From: Dechloromonas denitrificans
Lineage (GTDB): Bacteria > Pseudomonadota > Gammaproteobacteria > Burkholderiales > Rhodocyclaceae
DNA: 64,000 nt
Reading direction: 5' to 3'
Assembly (NCBI RefSeq): GCF_020510685.1
Contig: NZ_CP075185.1
Span: forward strand, 1,860,001-1,924,000
Below, one piece after another: positions 18,006-26,280 of the stretch; positions within the stretch are counted from its first letter, which is position 1, and each line of letters opens with the position of its first letter. Under the pieces are notes generated by a model. That model did no database searches, was not told the DNA's origin, and was given only the letters and a program-made list of their open reading frames with translations. The translations under genes were made by a program, and so were the position numbers.

Positions 18006-20618
18006 CTATTCCTCTGCGTCGAGTATGCCCAGTACCTGCCACAAGGCTTGATATTGGCGGGTGTTGGCAAATTCGCCAAGGTTGGCGGCCAGTTCCGGAT
18101 TTTCCTCTGCCACGCTGCGCAAGGCTGCGGCGATCTTTTCCGGGTTCAGCGAGAGAGCGGCCTGCGCCAGGCCGGCGCGTGTTTCGCTGCACAAGCCGGC
18201 GAGATCTTCGGCGCTGATCTTTCGTGCGGCGCCGACGGAGCAGGGCGATGCCTCCGGCGTCGGCAGCGGGGCGCGAATCAAGCGCAGCGCGAGATGCTTT
18301 TCGAGAATCCGGAACAGCGCCTCTTCCTCGAAAGGTTTGCTGAGAAAGTCATCGGCGCCAGCGAGCAGGGCTGCCTGCCGGCTCTCTTTCATCGCGTTGG
18401 CGGTCAGCATGACGAGACGCGGTTGGTTGCCCGTCTTGCCTTGGCGCACCCGGGCGATGATCTCCAGGCCATTGCCGTCGGGCAGGAACCAGTCCATGAA
18501 AACGAGGTCCGGCCCCGCCGTTGCGATCGCCGCCTCGGCGGCTGCCGCACTGCTTGCCTCATCGACCACGAAACCGAGCGGCTCGAGCAGTGATCTGACG
18601 AGCAGCCGCGCTTCCGGCATATCGTCGACCACCAGAATGCGCCGCCCGTGATCGGCCGGCTCGACCCCGGAGACGCGTCCCCGGGCGGATTTGGCGCTAC
18701 CCGCTTGGCCGCCCGGTACGGTAATCGCAAAGCGGAAGGTGGCGCCCTGGCCGGGTTCGGATTCGAGCGTCAGTTCGCCGCCCATCATCTCGACATACTG
18801 CTGGCTGATGGTCAGCCCGAGACCCGTGCCGCCTTGATGCGAGGCGCCGACTTGCTCGAACGAGGCAAAAATCCGCGCGTGGTCTTCGGCGCGGATGCCG
18901 ATCCCGGTATCGACGACACTGAAGGACAGCCGGACCTCGCCATTGCCGGCGTCAGTCCCGGCAACATTTAGCGTGACCGAGCCGGCCGGCGTGAATTTGA
19001 CGGCATTCGACAGCAGGTTGAGCAGGATCTGGCGCAGCATCACCGGGTCGAGCACGACCGATGGCGGCAGGTCGGACATCTCCAGCTTCAATGCCAGGCC
19101 GCCCTGTTCGGCACGCAGACGCATCATGCCGACGATCTCCTCGAGCAGCGCGGCAAGATCGACGTCTTCGGCGGCCATTTCCATCTTGCCGGACTCGATT
19201 TTCGACAGCTCCAGAATATCGTTGATCAGGGTCAGCAGATGATTACCAGAGTTGTTGATGATCTCGACGTTGCGGCGCTGCGTCGGGTCGAGCACCGGGT
19301 CCTTGCCCATCAGTTGCGAAAAGCCGATGACGGCATTCAGCGGCGTCCGCAATTCATGGCTCATGTTGGCCAGGAAAGTGGTCTTGGAACGGTTCGCCGC
19401 CTCGGCCTCGTCGCGCGCTTCGGTCAGTTCCTCGGTCCGCTGGCGAACCAAGTCTTCCAGGTGTTCGCGATACTCCTGCAATTCCTGTTCGTCGCGTTTG
19501 CGCTCGGTGATGTCGGAAAAGATCGAGATGAAGCGGCGTATCCGCCCGTCCGGTCCCGTCAAGGCCTGGATCGATATTTCCTCGGGGAAGACGTCTCCGG
19601 TCTTGCGCCGGTTCCACAGTTCGCCCCGCCAGTGGCCGACGCGGGTGAGCTGTTCCCAGAGCTTCCGGTAAAAGTCGGCGTCATGCACGCCCGACTTGAG
19701 CAGGCGGGGGTTCCGGTTGATCACCTCGTCCCGCGCATAGCCGGAAATGCGGCAGAAGGCATCATTGACCCAGAGGATCGTGCCGCTCGGGTCGGTGATG
19801 ATGGCGCCCTCGGCCATCGCCGCGAAAGCCATTTCATTTTCGCGGCGGGCTTCCTCGCTGCGCAGCTTTTCGATACTGCGGTGGCGCGCGAAGTAGGCGA
19901 AGGTGAACATCGCCGCCAGTCCGAGGATCCAGATGCCCAGGTGCCAGTACTGAATCGCTCGCCAGGTCGGTTCCTGGGCGGTCCGGTAGGCATTCAGGTT
20001 GATCGAGATGGTTGCTCCGCCGCGCAGGCCGCCGACCGGAACCAGCGTGTCCCGGTGGCACTCCAGGCATTCCTTCTCCATGCGCATCGGGATCATCGCC
20101 CGCATCAGGCCGTGCGCGCCTTTCTTCGGCAGCGCTTCGGCAACCATGTCGCCGCCTTTTTCGAGGGTATCCAGCGCCTTGGCCTCCCAGTCGTCCGGCG
20201 CATTGTCCATGTTGCGCAACTGCTTCGAGGTCAGGCGCTCGCGGCTCCCTGGCACGCCCTGATTGGCCGCTTCCTGGATGGCGAGCAGCAGATGAATCGG
20301 CGTTACGGTCACCAAACGGATAGTTTCGCCGTTGCTGCGCAGGACGGTTACCCGCTCCTCTTCTTCCAGCGAGTTGACGGGAGGTATTTTTTCTTCGCGG
20401 ATGAAGACGCCACCGACATCGGAGGCCCATTTGCGAATGGACATGTCCTTCTTCAGATTGGCGACGGCATCGATGCGCGCCAGGGCGCTGGCAGTCCGGT
20501 TCAATTGCTCGCGCTGGGTGAGCAGGGAGGCGAGAACCAGCAGCGTCCAGATAAGGGTCGCCAGAAGGACGATTTTGGCGCCCGGCCACCGGGGCGAGAA
20601 AGGATGGGTTGATGGCAT
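18006..20618 (-). CDS. Hybrid histidine kinase with a c-type heme (DUF3365-like) periplasmic sensor
   Basis: An 870-residue membrane kinase. TM1 is at about 14-34 and TM2 at about 225-245. The periplasmic part between them ends in a canonical heme c site, C184-LE-C187-H188, as in DUF3365/Tll0287-like sensors. PAS is at about 262-375, a coiled coil at 375-412, HisKA with H421 (MSHELRTPLNAV), HATPase at about 525-635 (VDTGIGI, GGTGLGLTI), a receiver at about 660-775 with D709, and a 90-residue tail. It is first in an operon with the REC-HisKA_3 kinase and NarL-type regulator, and is flanked by the two nosZ genes. Heme redox state, NO or O2 are plausible signals; which one is unknown. Confidence 0.92.
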   Translation of the reverse strand: MPSTHPFSPRWPGAKIVLLATLIWTLLVLASLLTQREQLNRTASALARIDAVANLKKDMSIRKWASDVGGVFIREEKIPPVNSLEEEERVTVLRSNGETIRLVTVTPIHLLLAIQEAANQGVPGSRERLTSKQLRNMDNAPDDWEAKALDTLEKGGDMVAEALPKKGAHGLMRAMIPMRMEKECLECHRDTLVPVGGLRGGATISINLNAYRTAQEPTWRAIQYWHLGIWILGLAAMFTFAYFARHRSIEKLRSEEARRENEMAFAAMAEGAIITDPSGTILWVNDAFCRISGYARDEVINRNPRLLKSGVHDADFYRKLWEQLTRVGHWRGELWNRRKTGDVFPEEISIQALTGPDGRIRRFISIFSDITERKRDEQELQEYREHLEDLVRQRTEELTEARDEAEAANRSKTTFLANMSHELRTPLNAVIGFSQLMGKDPVLDPTQRRNVEIINNSGNHLLTLINDILELSKIESGKMEMAAEDVDLAALLEEIVGMMRLRAEQGGLALKLEMSDLPPSVVLDPVMLRQILLNLLSNAVKFTPAGSVTLNVAGTDAGNGEVRLSFSVVDTGIGIRAEDHARIFASFEQVGASHQGGTGLGLTISQQYVEMMGGELTLESEPGQGATFRFAITVPGGQAGSAKSARGRVSGVEPADHGRRILVVDDMPEARLLVRSLLEPLGFVVDEASSAAAAEAAIATAGPDLVFMDWFLPDGNGLEIIARVRQGKTGNQPRLVMLTANAMKESRQAALLAGADDFLSKPFEEEALFRILEKHLALRLIRAPLPTPEASPCSVGAARKISAEDLAGLCSETRAGLAQAALSLNPEKIAAALRSVAEENPELAANLGEFANTRQYQALWQVLGILDAEE

Positions 20619-20766
20619 GTCTGCTACTGAATACCTTCACTGCGCTGTTTTTTGGCAACCATGAACGGCGCCGGAAATGGACGCCAACTGGCTGGTCGGA
20701 GTGTGCGAGGTTAGCCCTGAAAGCGAGATTCCGCGCAGTGTATGTCCAGCGGGCGAACAAAACAAA

Positions 20767-20794
20767 AAAGGGGGCAGATTTCTCTGCCCCCTTT
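20767..20794 (-). terminator. Rho-independent terminator after nosZ2
   Basis: The stem AAAGGGGGCAGA / TCTGCCCCCTTT with a four-base loop lies 24 bases past the nosZ2 stop. On the minus strand the stem's closing T's run into a T-rich stretch (20769-20761). This makes nosZ2 a single-gene transcript, separate from the sensor operon downstream. On the plus strand no long U-run follows. Confidence 0.85.
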
Positions 20795-20817
20795 CAATCC
20801 CGAAACCTCAGGATGTT

Positions 20818-23115
20818 TTACTTCACCTTCTTGGCGCCGTTCTGTTCGAGATAGGTTTTGGCACGCAGACCGATGTCGGCGGCTTTGACCTGGTATTGCC
20901 AGACTTGCTCGGCCCACAGATTGGCCTGGTCCCAGTCCTTCTTGGCGGCAGCGGCTTCGTGCTTGGTCTTGGCTTCCTTCATGCGGTTGAGCTGGTCGGT
21001 TGCATCTTCGACCATTGCCACGACATCCGGGAAGTCCTTGTAATTCACGCTGGTGATGTAGCCGACCACGGAATCGATGACGACCTGGGTATCCACCACC
21101 TTCTTCACGGTCGCCTTATAGTCGGCTTCGGTGTAGTTGGCCTTGGCGCTTTCCTGCGTCTTGCCCGGCTTCCAGCCCTTCGGCTTGACCAGCAGGTAAC
21201 CCTGCATTTCAAGGTGGAGAGCGGAACAGAACTCGGTGCAGTAGTACGGATAGACGCCTTCCTTGTCGGCCTTGAACTTGACGGTCACCGTCTTGCCCGG
21301 CTCGATGGAAGCATGGACGTTGTAGGTCGATACCGCGAAACCGTGGGTTTCGTCCTGGGCCCGTTCGAGGTTGGTCAAATGGACGGTGATTTCGTCGCCC
21401 ACTTCAGCCTCGATCGTTTCCGGGGTGATGTGCGAACGGATCAGCGTACCGAAGACTTCGATCTTGTTGCCCTTCTTGTCGGTATGTTCCTCACCGGCCC
21501 GGACCGCGCCCGGATTCGGCTTGTCGGTACGGCTGTTGGTGCCGACCTTGTAACGAACGCCCGGCTTCAGCTTGGCCGCTTCGATGGCGACGACGTAGTG
21601 CGGCTCACCCAGCGGCAATGGCATGTCGTAGAGCAGTTGCATCTTGTCGTTGCTGATGTCGATCAACTGGTGGTTCTGCGGATGCAGCGGGCCAACCGGG
21701 TTGAAACGATCGATCGACAGCTTGTTCAGCGCCACCAGATAGCGCCCCTTCGGATCGGCCGAGTCACCTTCCATGGTCATCAGGTGACCGATGTTGTAAT
21801 GCACGGAGATCTTGTCGAGCACCTTGCCGTCACAGTGATTCCATTTGACGACTTGCGAATCGACATAGAGCGAGGTGTAGGCGATACAGGGCTTGCTGTC
21901 GTACTGGGTGTGCAGCGGGCCGAGGCCGAGCTGGACCTGGGTATGCAGCGCATCCTTCATGCCGATCACCGGAATGCCGTACGGATCCTTGGATTCGAAC
22001 TTGTTGGCCTTGATCGCGGCCTGGATCTTCTCGAAGGAATAGACGGAAACGTGGGTATCGAGCTTGCCGGCGACGGTCAGGAACTTGCCGTCCGGAGTGA
22101 CGTCGACGCCGTGCGGCGACTTCGGTTCCGGAATCAGGAAGAGGATGCCTTCCTTGATCGCGGTTTCCATCATCAGCACATTGTGGCCGTTGATCTTCTT
22201 GGCCTTGCCGGCGGCGACCAGTTCGGCCGCCTTCTTCCAGTTGATCACGTGCAGATAGTCGGTGTCCTTGGCGGAGCAACCGGCTTCATACGGCGGACGA
22301 CCCTTCTCGATGCCGCCGACGTAACGCTCGGAACAGAAGGAGTTGGTGAACGACCAGCCATCGGACGGGCCTTTACCGGCATCCGACAGATCCTGCGAGT
22401 AAGGCGGCAGTTCGAGCGAGAAGGAATTCTTCACGTCGATGCGGCCTTCCTTGCGGTCGAACTTCCAGTAGGTGATGCCGCCGCGATACTTCTCGTTGAA
22501 CTCTTCGAGCGGGAAGAACTTCTTGTTCTCGAGCGGCGAAGCGTACTGGGCGGCTTCGATGATGTAGTCGGTGTTCGGGGTAACGAAAGCGCCACCATGC
22601 TCGGACTTGAAGATCGGATTGACCACGATCTGCTTGGTCTCGAAGTCGCGCAGGTCGATCACGGCGAGGCGCGGATTGGCCTTGTCGTTGATGAACAGGA
22701 ACTGACCGTCGTACTTGCCCTGGGTTTCCGAGATTGCCGGGTGGTGCGTATCGCCCCAGTTGATTTCCTTGCCGTCGATATTGCCCTGGCGCAGCACGGC
22801 CTTCGATTCTTCATCGAAGCCATAACCCTGCCACGGTTCCGGCGTGAAGACGCCGATGTACTTGAGGATGCGCATCGACGGAATGCCGTAGACGATGACC
22901 TGGCCGGACTGGCCGCCCGAGCTGAAGGCGACGAAATCGTCGCGCTTGCCGGTCGGGACGTAGGTCTTCGAGGCCGCCAGCAGATCCTGCTGACTCAGGC
23001 CGCGACGCTTCATCACGTCCTGCAGCGATTCGGCTGCCCACGCCGACGTGGCTGCGCCGAAGCCGATCCCCGCCGCAACCGCCAGCAGAGTCGATTTGAC
23101 TGCAAATTTTTTCAT
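20818..23115 (-). CDS. nosZ: Nitrous oxide reductase NosZ, clade II (copy 2, monocistronic)
   Basis: A 765-residue NosZ with the same translation as the copy at 13775-16072, including Sec signal, CuZ ligands and the CuA motif CTEFCSALHLEM. The start at 23115 has the same GGGAGAG site. Unlike copy 1 it is not followed by nos accessory genes but by a strong terminator, so it must rely on the accessory proteins of the other operon. It is divergent from the copper-chaperone genes. Upstream DNA departs from that of copy 1 beyond 23166 and contains an FNR-like box. Both copies appear intact and functional; neither shows drift, which suggests recent duplication or ongoing gene conversion. Confidence 0.97.
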   Translation of the reverse strand: MKKFAVKSTLLAVAAGIGFGAATSAWAAESLQDVMKRRGLSQQDLLAASKTYVPTGKRDDFVAFSSGGQSGQVIVYGIPSMRILKYIGVFTPEPWQGYGFDEESKAVLRQGNIDGKEINWGDTHHPAISETQGKYDGQFLFINDKANPRLAVIDLRDFETKQIVVNPIFKSEHGGAFVTPNTDYIIEAAQYASPLENKKFFPLEEFNEKYRGGITYWKFDRKEGRIDVKNSFSLELPPYSQDLSDAGKGPSDGWSFTNSFCSERYVGGIEKGRPPYEAGCSAKDTDYLHVINWKKAAELVAAGKAKKINGHNVLMMETAIKEGILFLIPEPKSPHGVDVTPDGKFLTVAGKLDTHVSVYSFEKIQAAIKANKFESKDPYGIPVIGMKDALHTQVQLGLGPLHTQYDSKPCIAYTSLYVDSQVVKWNHCDGKVLDKISVHYNIGHLMTMEGDSADPKGRYLVALNKLSIDRFNPVGPLHPQNHQLIDISNDKMQLLYDMPLPLGEPHYVVAIEAAKLKPGVRYKVGTNSRTDKPNPGAVRAGEEHTDKKGNKIEVFGTLIRSHITPETIEAEVGDEITVHLTNLERAQDETHGFAVSTYNVHASIEPGKTVTVKFKADKEGVYPYYCTEFCSALHLEMQGYLLVKPKGWKPGKTQESAKANYTEADYKATVKKVVDTQVVIDSVVGYITSVNYKDFPDVVAMVEDATDQLNRMKEAKTKHEAAAAKKDWDQANLWAEQVWQYQVKAADIGLRAKTYLEQNGAKKVK

Positions 23116-23166
23116 TTGAATCTCTCCCATGAATCGAGAAGTTGAACTTCCTACCCCTATTGCCGC
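20825..23166. repeat. 2.34-kb direct repeat, copy 2 (nosZ2 plus 51 bases upstream)
   Basis: This is the partner of 13782-16123, in the same orientation 7043 bases away. The 4.7 kb between the copies holds the three-gene phosphorelay and the nosZ2 terminator. No insertion sequence or target-site duplication is visible at either edge. Different flanks on both sides argue against a simple assembly duplication. Confidence 0.9.
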
Positions 23167-23199
23167 GGGCAGAATACTCCCTGCGGCAATTTGTCGCAC

Positions 23200-23241
23200 A
23201 CTGTATTACCGCTAGAGTATGAAAAAATTGATGTTGGTTAA
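23200..23241 (-). promoter_or_regulatory. nosZ: Candidate FNR/DNR-type promoter of nosZ2
   Basis: TTGAT-GTTG-GTTAA at 23228-23241 matches eight of ten positions of the FNR consensus TTGAT-N4-ATCAA. On the minus strand a TACAGT -10-like hexamer at 23205-23200 would give a start near 23193, placing the box at about -41.5, the class II activator position. Copy 1 has no such box at the equivalent place. The match is seen; activation by an FNR-family protein is inferred. Confidence 0.5.
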
Positions 23242-23306
23242 TTCCGTGGACACTCGTTCGGGGAAAATGCGTTAAGTTCGGCAGCCCAAGGAAAAGAAGC
23301 GTTCTG

Positions 23307-23777
23307 GTGAGCAAAAAAATACTGATAGACCTGATCGGCATTCTGCTGATTGCCCTGGTTGTCGTGGTTGGCTACAAGTTGTCGCCGATGTTGTTGCCCA
23401 AGGCCGATGTCACGGTGCAGCCCGATCCGGCCTGTGATTTGCAGCGTCAGGCATGTGCCGTTGCCCTGCCCGGTGGTGGGCGGATCGAGTTGACGATGGG
23501 GACGCATCCGATCCCGATGGTCAAACCCTTTGCGGTTCAGGTCACGGCCAATGGCTTCAGCCCGTCACGGGTCGAGATCGATTTCACCGGCTTGAATATG
23601 AATATGGGTTACAACCGGCCGCAATTGGCGGTTCGTGGCGATGGCCGATTTGTCGCCGAAGCGACGCTGCCGGTGTGCATTACCGGCCAGATGGAATGGC
23701 AGGCAACCGTGCTGCTCGAAACCGGTAGCGAACGTCTGGCCATTCCATTCCGGTTTACCTCGGGGAGCCACCAATAA
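23307..23777 (+). CDS. FixH-like membrane-anchored periplasmic protein, probable copper-handling
   Basis: A 156-residue protein starting at GTG 23307. One N-terminal membrane segment (about 6-28) is followed by a periplasmic beta-rich domain. Met-rich segments such as MGTHPIPMVKP and GLNMNMGYNRP could bind copper. The layout resembles FixH/CcoH-like proteins and the small proteins encoded next to SCO genes. It is the first gene of a trio with SCO1 (one base on) and PCuAC, divergent from nosZ2. A role in supplying copper to NosZ or a terminal oxidase is inferred from context; sequence recognition alone is modest. Confidence 0.65.
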   Translation: MSKKILIDLIGILLIALVVVVGYKLSPMLLPKADVTVQPDPACDLQRQACAVALPGGGRIELTMGTHPIPMVKPFAVQVTANGFSPSRVEIDFTGLNMNMGYNRPQLAVRGDGRFVAEATLPVCITGQMEWQATVLLETGSERLAIPFRFTSGSHQ

Positions 23778-23778
23778 C

Positions 23779-24381
23779 ATGTCCGAACGCATTCTGATCG
23801 CCATCGCCGCTCTGCTTGCCGCCCTGATTCTTGGTCTGGCATTTTTCTGGTCGCCTGAACTGCCCGAGCGCCCGTTGCCGATGGCGGCCTTGCCGCCGGG
23901 GGGCGATTTCACGCTGCAGTCGTCAACTGGTCCGGTTTCGCTGAAGGATTATCGCGGCAAGGTCGTACTGGTCTATTTCGGTTACACCTATTGTCCGGAT
24001 ATCTGTCCGACGGCACTGGCGGCAACCGCCGACGGATTGAAACAACTGACCGCCGAAGAGCTGACCCGGGTGGCAATGCTCTTTATCTCGGTCGATCCCG
24101 AGCGCGATACGCCGGCGCGGCTCAAGGATTACGTCGAGTTCTTTCATCCGAATATCGTCGGCGTGACCGGCTCGTCCGAAAGTCTGGCCGAAATCGCCAA
24201 ACGTTACGGCGTTTTCTATGCTCGACAAAAGGTCGAAACAGCCGGTGACGGCTATGTTGTCGACCACACTTCCGATACCTATGTCGTCGGGCCGGACGGT
24301 CGCTTGCTCAGCAAAATCAGCCATGCCTCGCCACCCGATCAGGTGGCGGCGGAAATTCGCAAACGTTTGAATCAACCGTGA
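23779..24381 (+). CDS. SCO1/SenC family copper chaperone
   Basis: A 200-residue membrane-anchored protein. The start at 23779 sits one base after the previous stop. A single hydrophobic anchor (about 5-25) precedes the SCO thioredoxin-like domain with the copper ligands C-PDI-C (in YTYCPDICPTAL) and the distal His in VDHTSDTY. SCO proteins insert or reduce copper at the CuA site of cytochrome oxidases. NosZ also has a CuA site, and SCO genes are known near nos clusters. Beside the divergent nosZ2 and with PCuAC encoded next, a CuA-loading role for NosZ is likely but unproven. Confidence 0.93.
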   Translation: MSERILIAIAALLAALILGLAFFWSPELPERPLPMAALPPGGDFTLQSSTGPVSLKDYRGKVVLVYFGYTYCPDICPTALAATADGLKQLTAEELTRVAMLFISVDPERDTPARLKDYVEFFHPNIVGVTGSSESLAEIAKRYGVFYARQKVETAGDGYVVDHTSDTYVVGPDGRLLSKISHASPPDQVAAEIRKRLNQP

Positions 24382-24395
24382 AAGAGAGATTGACG

Positions 24396-24872
24396 ATGAA
24401 AAAACTATCGATGCTAATCACCGGCCTGACGCTGGCTACCGGGGTGCTGGCCGGGGCAGCCGACCAACTGAGCGTGCAGGATCCTTACGTTCGCCTGGCA
24501 CCGCCCAACGCGCCGGCCACCGGTGCCTTCATGGTGATCCGGAATGGCGGCGACAAGGACGTGAAGGTGCTGAAGGCCGACAATCCGGTTTCCCGGGTCA
24601 CCGAGTTGCACACCCACCTGAACGAGGGCGGTGTCATGAAAATGCGCCCGGTGGCGGCGATCGAGGTCAAGGCCAAGGGTGAGGCCGTGCTCAAGCCGGG
24701 CGGTCTGCATGTGATGATGATCGATCTCAAGGCGCCGATGAAGGAAGGCGATGTCGTGCCGATCACGCTGACGCTCGATGACGGCAGCACCAAGCAGGTT
24801 GATGCCAAGGTTGTCCGACCGATGGCCGCACCAGCCCCCGCCCCCATGCCGATGATGGAACACAAACACTGA
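24396..24872 (+). CDS. PCuAC family periplasmic copper chaperone
   Basis: A 158-residue exported protein. ATG 24396 follows a GAGAGA site and opens a Sec signal (MKKLSMLITGLTLATG); an in-frame GTG at 24378 is less likely. The PCuAC motif H(M)x10Mx21HxM is visible: ELHTHLNEGGVMKM, then GGLHVMM. A Met/His tail (MPMMEHKH) may add a copper site. PCuAC binds Cu(I) in the periplasm and hands it to CuA sites together with SCO. It is the third gene of the copper trio, and the association with nosZ suggests work on its CuA centre. Family call firm, target inferred. Confidence 0.92.
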   Translation: MKKLSMLITGLTLATGVLAGAADQLSVQDPYVRLAPPNAPATGAFMVIRNGGDKDVKVLKADNPVSRVTELHTHLNEGGVMKMRPVAAIEVKAKGEAVLKPGGLHVMMIDLKAPMKEGDVVPITLTLDDGSTKQVDAKVVRPMAAPAPAPMPMMEHKH

Positions 24873-24887
24873 AACTGGCTGGTTTTC

Positions 24888-24919
24888 GCTCGTCGACCTG
24901 AAGGTAGCGGTCGGCGAGC
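24888..24919 (+). terminator. Possible terminator after the copper-chaperone genes
   Basis: An 11-bp stem (GCTCGTCGACC with GGTCGGCGAGC, one G-U pair) closes a ten-base loop 15 bases after the PCuAC stop. No U-run follows, so it may only slow or stabilise the transcript. Confidence 0.35.
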
Positions 24920-25004
24920 GAGTCGGGCCGTTCCGGCCGGCAGCTTCCCGCAGCGCCTGTGCTAGTCTAGCGGCTCATCCTGCCCGACCGTAACGCTCAG
25001 ACTC

Positions 25005-26273
25005 ATGGACGCTGTCAGTTCTCCCGAAGTAGTCGCGGCAATTGTTTTTGCCCTTGCCGTCGGGCACACCTTTTCGACCGGTTTCTTCGCGCGCCTGGCG
25101 CATCTCCCGTCGAGACATGCCGGGTTGTGGCATCTTCTGTCCGAAGTCGAGGTGGTGTTCGGTTTCTGGGCTTTCGTTCTCGTGGTGACGCTTTTCATGC
25201 TGACCGGCAAGGCGGATGCCGTCGATTACATGGAAAGCCGGAATTTCACCGAGCCGCTGTTCGTCTTTGTCATCATGGTGGTTGCTGCCAGTCGGCCGAT
25301 TCTCGAATTCGGCGATGCGGCGGTCCGTGTTTTGGCCCGCCTGCTGCCATTCCAACGGTCGCTGGGTATTTTCTTTCTTTGCCTGTCGATCGTCCCGTTG
25401 CTTGGCTCCTTCATTACCGAACCGGCGGCGATGACCCTGGCGGCATTGATGTTGCGCGATGGCTACTTCCTGCACGGGCTGTCGCGACGCCTGCAATATG
25501 CCGCGCTCGGCGTCCTCTTCGTCAATGTTTCGATCGGCGGCACGCTGACCAGTTTCGGCGCGCCGCCGGTCTTGATGGTGGCCGCCAAGTGGGAATGGAA
25601 CAGCGCGTTCATGCTGTCCACTTTTGGCTGGAAGGCCGCCGTCGTGGTCCTGGTCAATGCGGCGCTGCTGACCGGCTTGTTTCGCCATGAGCTGGCCGCC
25701 GGACGTGGCGGCGATGTGGCCGAGACGGAGGCGGAGGCTGGCGTCCCTGTCGTGGTGATCCTCCTCCATCTCGCCTTTCTCGTCGGGGTGGTGGTATTTG
25801 CCCATCACCCGGCGATCTTCATGGGGCTCTTCCTGTTCTTTATCGGCTACACCGAGGCCTACGAACGCTATCAGGACAAACTGATTCTTCGCGAGGGATT
25901 GCTGGTGGCCTTCTTCCTGGCCGGCCTGGTCGTCCTCGGCGGCTTGCAGCAGTGGTGGTTGCAGCCGACCCTGATGGGGGTCGAGCCAACGCTTCTGTAT
26001 TTCCTCGCCATCGGCTTGACGGCGATTACCGACAATGCCGCACTGACCTATCTGGCATCGCTGGTCGACGGCGTTTCGGCCGAATTCAAATATGCGATTG
26101 TTGCCGGGGCGGTGACCGGCGGTGGACTGACCATCATCGCCAACGCGCCGAATCCTGCCGGGGTGGCGATTCTGAAATCCGGCTTTGCCGATCAGTCGAT
26201 CAGCCCGCTCGGACTTTTCCTCGGGGCGCTGGCCCCGACCGGCATTGCCATTCTCGGATTTCTGCTGCTGTAA
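25005..26273 (+). CDS. Putative Na+/H+ antiporter, ion transporter superfamily
   Basis: A 422-residue polytopic membrane protein with roughly eleven to twelve hydrophobic segments. Family-like features are the half-helix region SFITEPAAMTLAALML in the first half and AITDNAALTYLASLVDG in the second, resembling the paired EPAA/DNAA regions of NhaD/ArsB-type (IT superfamily) carriers. Proteins of this sort are usually annotated as putative sodium/proton antiporters; the substrate has not been shown from sequence. It stands alone between the copper trio and the convergent regA gene. No strong ribosome site is seen before the ATG. Confidence 0.75.
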   Translation: MDAVSSPEVVAAIVFALAVGHTFSTGFFARLAHLPSRHAGLWHLLSEVEVVFGFWAFVLVVTLFMLTGKADAVDYMESRNFTEPLFVFVIMVVAASRPILEFGDAAVRVLARLLPFQRSLGIFFLCLSIVPLLGSFITEPAAMTLAALMLRDGYFLHGLSRRLQYAALGVLFVNVSIGGTLTSFGAPPVLMVAAKWEWNSAFMLSTFGWKAAVVVLVNAALLTGLFRHELAAGRGGDVAETEAEAGVPVVVILLHLAFLVGVVVFAHHPAIFMGLFLFFIGYTEAYERYQDKLILREGLLVAFFLAGLVVLGGLQQWWLQPTLMGVEPTLLYFLAIGLTAITDNAALTYLASLVDGVSAEFKYAIVAGAVTGGGLTIIANAPNPAGVAILKSGFADQSISPLGLFLGALAPTGIAILGFLLL

Positions 26274-26280
26274 CGCGACT

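Noticed and set aside
16124..20824. Transposon or insertion sequence as the cause of the nosZ duplication
   Set aside because: No transposase gene, terminal inverted repeats or target duplications are seen at the repeat edges; the interval holds only signalling genes.
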